This document shows, piece after piece, positions 25,986 to 33,055 of a DNA stretch of 64,000 nucleotides. The stretch comes from Saccharibacillus sacchari DSM 19268. Its GTDB lineage: Bacteria; Bacillota; Bacilli; Paenibacillales; Paenibacillaceae. The notes beneath the pieces are model-generated. The model searched no databases. It saw only the letters and a program-made list of their open reading frames with translations, and had not been told where the DNA came from. The stretch spans positions 4,262,424 through 4,326,423 of the forward strand of contig NZ_KK073875.1 in NCBI RefSeq assembly GCF_000585395.1, given 5' to 3'. The first letter of the stretch is position 1. Every line of letters begins with the position of its first letter. The position numbers and the translations under genes are program-made.

Positions 25986-26948
25986 TCAATACACGCCGTC
26001 TTCCCCCATCTTTTTGGCAAGCCGGTTGGACAACATGACCAGCACCAGTCCGACTACGCCTTTGAACAAACCGACGGTCGTACTGTAGCTAAGTTGACCG
26101 TTCTTAAGCCCCGCCGTATAGATGTACGTATCGAAAATTTCCGCCACTTCGCGGTTGAGGGAATTCAGCAGCAGGTACATATGCTCGAAGCCGAGATCCA
26201 GCGTGCTGCCGATCTTCAGAATGAGCAGGGTGATAATGACCGGACGGATCGCGGGAAGCGTGACATGCCAGGTCTTGCGCAGACGCCCTGCTCCGTCCAT
26301 CTCCGCCGCTTCGTACAACTGCGTATCGACGACGGTAATCGCGGCCAGGTAGATAATCGTCGACCAGCCGAGTTCTTTCCAAATAATTTGTCCGATGTAC
26401 ACGGTACGCAGCCACTCCGACGAGGTGAGGAAGCTGATCTTAGGCAGTCCCACCGCGGCCAGCAGCTCGTTCAGCACGCCGCCGTCGACCGTCAGGAATA
26501 CATAAGTAATGGAAACGATGATGACCCAGGACATGAAATGCGGAATGTAGATAATGGTCTGGATCGAGTTTTTGAAAAACTTGTGCCGAACTTCGTTGAG
26601 CATGAGCGCGAGAATAATCGGTAACGGGAAAAAGAAAATGATGTTCATCGCGAACAGGACGAGCGTGTTGCGCAGCAGCATAAAGAAGGTAGGTTCCGTG
26701 AACAGGCGGATAAAATGTTTCAACCCTACCCATTCGCTGCCCATAATGCCTCGGTACGGCTGGTAATCCTGAAAGGCAATGACCAGGCCTCCCATCGGGA
26801 AATACTTGAATACGACAAAATAGAGAAAACCGGGCAGGATCATCAGATACAGCAGCATGTGCTTGCGAATGCTAAATCCGCGTTTGCGCACGGCTTGACG
26901 ATCATGCTTCAGCAGGGACGCATCGGACACGTTCACCGGCTTTGCCAT
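25986..26948 (-). CDS. ABC sugar transporter permease (LplB-like)
   Basis: This 320-residue inner-membrane permease has six predicted helices (MLLYLMILPGFLYFVVF, LVLFAMNIIFFFPLPIILALML and others). The EAA loop, YEAAEMDGAGRLRKTWHVTLPAIRP, is where the shared ATPase docks. Its promoter overlaps a perfect cre site. It is transcribed together with the binding protein and enzymes, while its partner permease is divergent. Confidence 0.92.
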   Translation of the reverse strand: MAKPVNVSDASLLKHDRQAVRKRGFSIRKHMLLYLMILPGFLYFVVFKYFPMGGLVIAFQDYQPYRGIMGSEWVGLKHFIRLFTEPTFFMLLRNTLVLFAMNIIFFFPLPIILALMLNEVRHKFFKNSIQTIIYIPHFMSWVIIVSITYVFLTVDGGVLNELLAAVGLPKISFLTSSEWLRTVYIGQIIWKELGWSTIIYLAAITVVDTQLYEAAEMDGAGRLRKTWHVTLPAIRPVIITLLILKIGSTLDLGFEHMYLLLNSLNREVAEIFDTYIYTAGLKNGQLSYSTTVGLFKGVVGLVLVMLSNRLAKKMGEDGVY

Positions 26949-27018
26949 CGTTAACCGACCTCACTCTCACTTTGAATTCCGATTGCTTTCTCAGCGTAAG
27001 CGCAAAGGCCGATTCCGT

Positions 27019-27047
27019 ATATAATCATCACATGATAACGCTTCCAA
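27019..27047 (-). promoter_or_regulatory. Sigma-A-like promoter of the pectin operon
   Basis: TTGGAA, 17 nt, TTATAT on the minus strand, about 70 bp before the permease start. The -35 lies inside the cre sequence. Confidence 0.6.
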
Positions 27048-27115
27048 AATGCCGCCGTTACGGGATTTGTCGTCGACGGAACACTTCTGATGATTACTCC
27101 CGGAGCTGATGATTA
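27022..27115. repeat. Three TGATGATTA repeats in the divergent promoter region
   Basis: TGATGATTA occurs twice directly on the plus strand (27088-27096, 27107-27115; start-to-start 19 bp) and once on the minus strand (27022-27030), which overlaps the -10 region of the minus promoter. They are candidate half-sites for the neighbouring AraC-type regulator. Confidence 0.4.
27032..27047 (-). promoter_or_regulatory. CcpA cre site, perfect consensus match
   Basis: Read on the minus strand, TTGGAAGCGTTATCAT matches every defined position of WTGNAANCGNWWNCAW. Overlap with the -35 predicts carbon catabolite repression of the transporter and enzymes. Confidence 0.75.
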
Positions 27116-27227
27116 TCCGGTAAACAAAGTCTGATGCGCCCATCACCTCATGCGCGGATTATATACGGAACGCAACGCCGCTGGTATCGTGGAGATAGGC
27201 ACTCAAGTCCATAAGGAGGTTCATAAG

Positions 27228-28115
27228 ATGGAGCATTCTTCTTCACGTCGCAAGCAAACACTCGGCAGTCGGTTATTCAATATCGTCAACTACACGCTGC
27301 TGATCCTGATCGCGCTCATCTGTCTGTTACCGTTCATTAATGTGATCGCCAGCTCGTTCGCGTCCACCCAGGAGGTCGTATCGAAAAAGTTCATTCTGTT
27401 CCCGACCACGTTCTCTTTGGATGCTTACCGCTACATTTTATCCACCCCGACGATCTTTAAAGGACTAGGCGTATCGGTCGGCGTGACGTTGGTCGGAACG
27501 GTCGTGAGCATGGTGCTGACCGCGCTCATGGCTTACGGACTGTCGCGCAAATATTTAAGAGGGCGCAACTTCATCAACTTCGTCGTCGTGTTCTCCATGC
27601 TGTTCAGCGGCGGGATGATCCCGACCTTCCTGGTGGTGAAAGGAACCGGCCTGATCGACTCCTACTGGTCCCTGATTCTCCCGGTTGCCGTCAATGCGTT
27701 CAACCTGATCATCATGCGGAACTTTTTCCAGGCGCTGCCTGACGAGCTGGAGGAATCCGCAAAAATCGACGGCAGCAACGACTTCGGCATTTTCCTGAAA
27801 ATCATGCTTCCTCTCGCTTTGCCGTCGATCGCGACCATCTCGCTCTTTTACGCCGTGACCTACTGGAATACGTATATGACGGCGATCTTGTATCTAACCG
27901 ATTCCGTCAAATGGCCGATTCAGGTGCTGCTGCGCCAGATCGTTATCGTGTCGAGCGGCATGCAGGCGGAAGGCACATCAGTTGATGTCATCCCTCCCGC
28001 ACAGACGATCAAAATGGCCGTAATCGTGGTCGCGACCATTCCGATGCTGATCGCGTATCCGTTCGTGCAGAAGCACTTTACGAAAGGCGCGCTGCTGGGA
28101 GCAGTCAAAGGCTGA
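27228..28115 (+). CDS. ABC sugar transporter permease (YtcP/LplC-like), divergent
   Basis: The 295-residue second permease has six helices (YTLLILIALICLLPFINVIAS at the start) and the EAA loop ELEESAKIDGSNDFGIFLKIMLPLALPS. The C-terminus, FTKGALLGAVKG, is typical of YtcP-type subunits. AAGGAGG lies 8 nt before the chosen ATG; the longer frame lacks a site. It runs opposite to its partner permease and binding protein, which is unusual because these subunits normally share one operon. Stoichiometry must therefore be set by the divergent promoters. Confidence 0.92.
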   Translation: MEHSSSRRKQTLGSRLFNIVNYTLLILIALICLLPFINVIASSFASTQEVVSKKFILFPTTFSLDAYRYILSTPTIFKGLGVSVGVTLVGTVVSMVLTALMAYGLSRKYLRGRNFINFVVVFSMLFSGGMIPTFLVVKGTGLIDSYWSLILPVAVNAFNLIIMRNFFQALPDELEESAKIDGSNDFGIFLKIMLPLALPSIATISLFYAVTYWNTYMTAILYLTDSVKWPIQVLLRQIVIVSSGMQAEGTSVDVIPPAQTIKMAVIVVATIPMLIAYPFVQKHFTKGALLGAVKG

Positions 28116-28167
28116 TCGGTTCTTGTTGGCACGTCACCCGAACCGGATATTGCGACTGTATATAACG

Positions 28168-28212
28168 AAGCCCCGTTCTTCTGTGGAGCCACAGGAGCAC
28201 GGGGCTTTTCGT
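28168..28212. terminator. Bidirectional terminator
   Basis: AAGCCCCG...CGGGGCTT encloses an inner CTGTGG-AGCC-ACAG hairpin and is followed by TTTTCG. It lies between the convergent permease and AraC-sensor genes. Confidence 0.8.
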
Positions 28213-28215
28213 GCA

Positions 28216-30456
28216 TTACACGTTTTGTCTGAGCTTGCGGTACACGCCGGGCGTCACCTGTTCTTTTTTACGGAACGAACGAATAAAATTTTGCGGATTA
28301 TGGTATTGAAGCCGTTCGGCGATCTCTTTAACCGTCTTGTCGGTCTCGGTCAGCCATTTTTTCGCCATGTCGAGTCGGTAGCCCATTAGGTAATCGCTGA
28401 AGGTGACGGAGAATTCTTTTTTGAAAATGCTGCTGAGGTAGTTGGGATTGTAATGCAGCCTTTCCCCGATCATCTCCAAGGACAGCTCCCGGTCGTACTC
28501 CTCATGCACGATATCGGCAATCGTCTGAGACAAGCAGCGGAATTGCTCATTCGTTTTCTTTTCCATGCTGCGAACCATCGGGAAAATGACCTGCTCGACC
28601 AGTATGCGCTCCACCTCCTCGGGATTGCGGATACTGAGCAAACGATGGTACAATGCATGATTGTCCGCGGTCAGCAGCACTTCGATCCCGAGCAGCTGCT
28701 CCAGTTGGATCAGATTGTTGACCAGCCGCACGAGCATCACTTCCAGGTTCATCGAATTGCGGCTTTTTTTCATGAATTCGGCCAGCAGCGGATACAGCGC
28801 CGCCGACACCTGCCCTTCGTCGCCTATGCGGATCGCGTCGAACAGTTTGGATTCCAAGTGCGCCGGATAATGCAGCAGCACCGGACCGGACACCACCGAC
28901 TCGATATCTTCGTAAAAGATAATTGATTCTTTGCCCAGATTCAAACGCTGATGCAGCGCCTGCTTGCTCATTTCGCATGCTTCGCGGCTTTTGAGCAGAT
29001 TCGGATAAGCTCGGCTGATGCCGACGCTGACAGACAGCTTGAGATAGTCTTTGACTGCGCGTACCATCTGTTTGGCATATTCCAGCATCTGCCGACGGAT
29101 CTCCTGCTCGCCGTGATCGTCGAACATCAGAATCGTCGCCTGCGTGTCGTCGTTCAAAATAACCGGCAGCATGCGTATCCGAGCGGGAATAATCTCCTCC
29201 GCGATCTTGTTGACCGCGAGCAGCAGCACGTCCCGATCCGGCGTATCCCGTTTGCCTACGTTGTCGAGTTGAACCAGCATGGTGACGTATTGTCTGGACT
29301 GGCTTCCTTCGTAGCCCAGACGCTTCAACTGATGCTCCAGCTCCCCTGCCGAGATGCGACTGCGGAACAGATTCAGCACGAACTGCGTCTGAAGCTGCGG
29401 CTGTTCGGCTTCCATCAAGGTTTCCAGGCTTTGCTTTTCGCTGAGCAGCCGATTGATCGAAGACAAAATCCAATCGACTTCGTTTTTGCCGCGCGGCGAG
29501 GCATGGTCCGGCAGACTGCTCGTGATCTGGCTGATCGGTTTGGTAAAACGGGCAGCGATCACGTAAGCGACCACGGCGATCAGCAAGATCAAAGCCAGCT
29601 CCATGGCGATCAATCCGAATCGGGTCGCTTTTAAAGCGCCGGCGATTTCTTTGGGATCAAGCACGGTGAAATAGGTCCAATTGTTGTAAGCGGAGCGCGA
29701 ATAAATCAAATCGCCTTTCGTTTCATTGCTTGATTTTGCGTCGATCATGCCTTTGGTCTCGCCGTCGCCCGCGATCCGAGTCAAATTCAATCGCTCGGCT
29801 TCATGGATCGGCGAGTCCGAGTCGGTATCGTACATCAACTCGCCTTGTTTGTTCAAAATAAACACTCGGGCGCCGTCTTCGCTTCGAAGCGTCCGGCCCA
29901 ACGTATTCAACGATAGGTCCGACAGCGCGATCGCATCTTTGTTCGTCGAAAAAGCGGGCAGCGTATTGACGAATCGGATTCCGGTCTCCGTTTTGATCCA
30001 GAACAGGCCTTTCTCCCGGTTATTGATGTATTGCTGATACAAGCGCTCTTTCTCCGCGGCATCGATATAGGATAGCGTCCCGTTCGAGATCATCCAGTCT
30101 CTTTTCAGGCTGATTAACGTATATTCGGCCCCTTCCAAGCCCATCGTGGCGATATAGTTGAGTTGGGAGTTTACTTCCCGATAAGCGACAAAATCGCGTT
30201 CGGTAATCGGATTATTAACAACCTGATCAAAAGAGACCGTCGTGCTGTATGTATTGAAAGCGTATTCAATAGTGCGTATTTTTTGCTCCAGATTATTTTT
30301 GATTTGGGTAATGGAGTTTTGCTTTTCTTCGGCTACGCTATCGATGACCGACCGGACGGTCTGAATATACGTGTAGATCCCGAAACTGACTGCCAGGGCG
30401 ACGCCCAGCAGAAGGATTGGAATAAACGTTTTATAAAACATTCTTCCTTTTTTCAT
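28216..30456 (-). CDS. Membrane-anchored AraC-family one-component regulator (YesS/YtdP-like)
   Basis: This 746-residue protein has a helix at about 10-33, an extracellular sensor of roughly 240 residues with a Cache-like character, a second helix (IAMELALILLIAVVAYVIAA) followed by a HAMP-like stretch, a long cytoplasmic linker and a C-terminal AraC domain. The DNA-binding half shows two helix-turn-helix units (LSLEMIGERLHYNPNYLSS, TVKEIAERLQYHNPQNF) and ends VTPGVYRKLRQ. GGAGGG precedes the chosen ATG. By analogy with YesS of the rhamnogalacturonan locus it probably activates the pectin genes when it senses an oligosaccharide or the loaded binding protein. Confidence 0.92.
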   Translation of the reverse strand: MKKGRMFYKTFIPILLLGVALAVSFGIYTYIQTVRSVIDSVAEEKQNSITQIKNNLEQKIRTIEYAFNTYSTTVSFDQVVNNPITERDFVAYREVNSQLNYIATMGLEGAEYTLISLKRDWMISNGTLSYIDAAEKERLYQQYINNREKGLFWIKTETGIRFVNTLPAFSTNKDAIALSDLSLNTLGRTLRSEDGARVFILNKQGELMYDTDSDSPIHEAERLNLTRIAGDGETKGMIDAKSSNETKGDLIYSRSAYNNWTYFTVLDPKEIAGALKATRFGLIAMELALILLIAVVAYVIAARFTKPISQITSSLPDHASPRGKNEVDWILSSINRLLSEKQSLETLMEAEQPQLQTQFVLNLFRSRISAGELEHQLKRLGYEGSQSRQYVTMLVQLDNVGKRDTPDRDVLLLAVNKIAEEIIPARIRMLPVILNDDTQATILMFDDHGEQEIRRQMLEYAKQMVRAVKDYLKLSVSVGISRAYPNLLKSREACEMSKQALHQRLNLGKESIIFYEDIESVVSGPVLLHYPAHLESKLFDAIRIGDEGQVSAALYPLLAEFMKKSRNSMNLEVMLVRLVNNLIQLEQLLGIEVLLTADNHALYHRLLSIRNPEEVERILVEQVIFPMVRSMEKKTNEQFRCLSQTIADIVHEEYDRELSLEMIGERLHYNPNYLSSIFKKEFSVTFSDYLMGYRLDMAKKWLTETDKTVKEIAERLQYHNPQNFIRSFRKKEQVTPGVYRKLRQNV

Positions 30457-30530
30457 CAAATCCCTCCAGCGTCTATAAGATTCTTCCATATTATAACGCT
30501 TAAAAGATGGAGGGGGAAGGTCTTAATTTG

Positions 30531-30652
30531 GTGGGGAAGCGCGGGACACAGAGGGAAAAATTCGTTCAAGACGCTGTCTCGCGCAGAAAGTCTTCGACTT
30601 TCCGTGCTCAAAGGCGTCTTTCACTGAATTTCTCCCTCTGCTGGCAGCTTCT
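30531..30652 (+). repeat. Dispersed palindromic repeat, copy A (short-left variant)
   Basis: GTGGGGAAGCGCGGG...GAGGGAAAAATTCGTTCAAGACGCTGTCTC leads through a short core to AAAGGCGTCTTTCACTGAATTTCTCCCTC...GCTTC. Outer and inner arms are complementary (GAGGGAAAAATTC with GAATTTCTCCCTC; AAGACGC with GCGTCTT). It sits between the AraC sensor and msrAB. Confidence 0.85.
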
Positions 30653-30768
30653 TCAAAAGGATAAGACCGTTTGGGGAGTAGTCAGGGAAGGGAAAGTGAT
30701 TAAAGCAAATGCAAGTGATTAAAGCATTAGCCAAGATCAAATCAAATATCAATTTAGAAATCAAAAAT

Positions 30769-30809
30769 AACACTCAGGCAATTGCAGTTGAAGTATATGC
30801 CAGAGTGTT
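30769..30809 (-). terminator. Terminator of the msrAB operon
   Basis: AACACTCAGGCA pairs with TGCCAGAGTGTT (one mismatch); on the minus strand it is followed by ATTTTTG. The first arm overlaps the msrAB stop codon. Confidence 0.75.
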
Positions 30810-31848
30810 AGTCTGTTTCGCTTTCAGGGAGGAAACGGAGGGCGGCGGAGTTTACGCGGTAGTGGAGATGTTCGTCGCTAGGACCGTCGTAGAGAAGATA
30901 ACCGAGTTTGATGCCGGTCAGACGGCTGACTAAAGCGGTTCGGACGCCGCCGCCGCCGAGGGCGGCTTCGCGTTTGACCAGGCGGCTGCCGGAGGTCTTG
31001 GAGAAAGCGGGCCAGCCGTCGCCGGCGTCGTATTTGTCGGCCGCGTCGAACAAGGGGTCGCCGCTTAGGCGGTCGACGTAAGTGCCCCGGCGCGTTTCGT
31101 TCCAGTACGCGTTATCAAAAGCCGGTTCCATATCGCCGCGGATCATGACGTTATATTCGGTCTCGGTCAACTGCTGACGTAACCGTTCGCGGTCGCGGTC
31201 GGTATCCCAGTGGTCGCGAATAAACGTATCGCGACCCGAATGTTGGCGGTATAGACGGTAATGGCCGAAGCTGCGTTTATAATAATCCTGATGTTCTTCT
31301 TCGGCAGGGTAAAACGGACCGGCTTCGGTAATTTCGGTGACAATTTTGCTTTTGAAGCGGCCGCTTTTTTGCAGATCGCGCTTGGACGCTTCGGCTTCCT
31401 GGCGCTGTTGATCGTTGCTCGTGAAAATCGCGGTTCGGTAGGAAGCGCCGCGATCCTGAAATTGACCGCCGGCGTCCGTCGGATCGACCTGCTGCCAGAA
31501 CAGTTCCAATAATCTTTTGTACGGGAAAATCTCCGGATCGAATACGATTCGCACAGCTTCGGCGTGTCCGGTCGTCTCGCTCGCCACTTCGTCATACGTC
31601 GGATTTTCGGTATGCCCTCCGGTGTATCCGGAGACGACCGAGACGATGCCCGGCAATTCGTCGAACGGCGAGACCATGCACCAGAAGCAGCCTCCTGCAA
31701 AGATTGCCGTGTCGAATCCGGGTTTGGAAGAAAGGCCCGCATGCGCAGGATCCTTTTGCTCTTGCTGATCCGCTATGCCTTGTTCTGCTTCGGACTGCAT
31801 CTGGGACGATCGTTTCGCGTGTCCGAACCACCGCTTACCAAGCTTCAT
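30808..31848 (-). CDS. MsrA-MsrB fusion with an inactive-looking MsrB domain
   Basis: The 346-residue protein reduces methionine sulfoxide. The N-terminal MsrA domain (about 45-205) is intact: GCFWC with catalytic Cys54 and Cys57, GYTGG and GHAEAV with the active-site Glu. The C-terminal MsrB domain (about 226-342) keeps the fold signatures ([29 protein letters not shown]) but has lost its chemistry: the catalytic Cys is Arg331 (HYRVNSA), the active-site His is Tyr317 (GYLLYDG), the neighbouring Arg is His329 and the recycling Cys position is Asp277 (YDAGDGW). The whole protein has only two cysteines, both in GCFWC. AAAGGAGG precedes the start. It follows the peptidase gene by 36 nt. Only S-sulfoxide reduction is expected. 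Confidence 0.92.
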   Translation of the reverse strand: MKLGKRWFGHAKRSSQMQSEAEQGIADQQEQKDPAHAGLSSKPGFDTAIFAGGCFWCMVSPFDELPGIVSVVSGYTGGHTENPTYDEVASETTGHAEAVRIVFDPEIFPYKRLLELFWQQVDPTDAGGQFQDRGASYRTAIFTSNDQQRQEAEASKRDLQKSGRFKSKIVTEITEAGPFYPAEEEHQDYYKRSFGHYRLYRQHSGRDTFIRDHWDTDRDRERLRQQLTETEYNVMIRGDMEPAFDNAYWNETRRGTYVDRLSGDPLFDAADKYDAGDGWPAFSKTSGSRLVKREAALGGGGVRTALVSRLTGIKLGYLLYDGPSDEHLHYRVNSAALRFLPESETD

Positions 31849-31884
31849 TGCGCAGCCTCCTTTCTCAGCGTGTTTGAAAACTTC

Positions 31885-32733
31885 CTAACTGAGCACGACG
31901 CACTTCGCGTCTTCGCCATGTCCGATCTGACTCGATTTTACAATGGGAATGCCCCGGTCTTGCGTCAATTCGAACAGTAGGTCGCGCACGATTCCGAATT
32001 CGCCGCGGCTTTCCAATTCCGTGAACGTTCCCAGCAGGAGTCCCGAACAACGCTCCAAAGCCCCGGTCTGGGAGAGTTGGGAAAGCAGCGACGCAATTCT
32101 TGCCGCTCCCCCGCCCAACGATTCAAGCAAAAGAACTTTTCCGGTAACGTCCGGCCAATAGGGAGTTCCCGCAAGTTTGAGCAGACAACGCAAATTCCCG
32201 CCGATCACATCTCCGTTCAAATATTCTCCCTGCAAAAATTCAAAATCGAAATTATGCAAATCCGGCAATCCTTCAAAGAACGTCCGATAAAAAGCTTCGC
32301 GTTGACGTTCTGCGTAGGCCCCAATCAGGTTCATCGTTCGATAATGGTAAGTCCGAATGCCGCTGCGGGCGGACACTGCGTTCAATACCGCGGACAAGTC
32401 GCTCAAGCCGAACAACGGCTTGCCGGAATTCCGAATGGCCTCATAATGAAGCAGCGGCAAAATCTGATTCGCCGCATCTCCGCCGGATATATCGAAAATA
32501 GCGGCAACCCGCGGATCGGCGAACAAACGATTCAATTCATCTGCACGTTCGCGCGGCGTACCGCTGAAAGGCCCTGCGGTTCGGATCAGCGTGCGCGATT
32601 CTTCGACCTGAAGTCCGAAGCTGCGCAATTGCCCGCTCAGCGCTTCGATTCGCGCACGGTCTTCCGGTGCCAAGCCGTCCGAACAAGCGATCAATGCGAC
32701 CCTATCACCGGATTTCAATCGGAACGAGGACAT
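31885..32733 (-). CDS. LD-carboxypeptidase family protein (peptidase S66)
   Basis: This 282-residue serine peptidase of the LdcA/MccF family has its catalytic triad visible as Ser111 (GLSDLS), Glu204 (LLLESLGG) and His272 (GHGEDAK). The N-terminal half shows DISGGDAANQILPLLHY, which shapes the substrate site. LdcA members trim the terminal D-Ala from muropeptide tetrapeptides in the cytosol; MccF members cleave microcin C-type toxins. Nothing here decides between them. There is no signal peptide. It leads the operon with msrAB. Confidence 0.88.
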   Translation of the reverse strand: MSSFRLKSGDRVALIACSDGLAPEDRARIEALSGQLRSFGLQVEESRTLIRTAGPFSGTPRERADELNRLFADPRVAAIFDISGGDAANQILPLLHYEAIRNSGKPLFGLSDLSAVLNAVSARSGIRTYHYRTMNLIGAYAERQREAFYRTFFEGLPDLHNFDFEFLQGEYLNGDVIGGNLRCLLKLAGTPYWPDVTGKVLLLESLGGGAARIASLLSQLSQTGALERCSGLLLGTFTELESRGEFGIVRDLLFELTQDRGIPIVKSSQIGHGEDAKCVVLS

Positions 32734-33005
32734 AAAGATTCTATTCTCCTTTGCTTAGGTGTATACGCAAATTTAACGACGTCATTTTCAAAGTTTGCGG
32801 ACACGCCCTAAAAGACTTTGCGGCTGCTTCGATCCTATTTTCGCGAGAATCTGCCAACCGCTGCGGTTTTTATTTTACACCATTTTTCAGTATTCGGAAT
32901 AGGCATAGCGCGTTTGCTGAACGCATGCGCTCGCAATAGTTTCAGATTTTACTATTTCGAATTTTTCATCATATTATTTTTGTTTATATGAAATCAACAG
33001 CAAAA

Positions 33006-33038
33006 ATCCCCGATTCAGCGACTTATTGAATCGGGGAT
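33006..33038 (-). terminator. Terminator of the GGDEF/EAL gene
   Basis: ATCCCCGATTCA and TGAATCGGGGAT form a perfect 12-bp stem; on the minus strand TTTTTGC follows. The neighbouring 32734-33005 region shows no gene. Confidence 0.85.
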
Positions 33039-33055
33039 CCCATCTATCGGATCGT

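Noticed and set aside
30507..30722. Small open frame between the AraC sensor and msrAB
   Set aside because: It is produced by the dispersed repeat; the same peptide fragment (RVQRRLSLNFSL-like) arises at other copies, so it is repeat DNA and not a gene.
30808..31200. Frameshift as the cause of the missing MsrB cysteines
   Set aside because: The reading frame is continuous and all flanking MsrB motifs are in frame, so these are substitutions rather than a sequencing shift.
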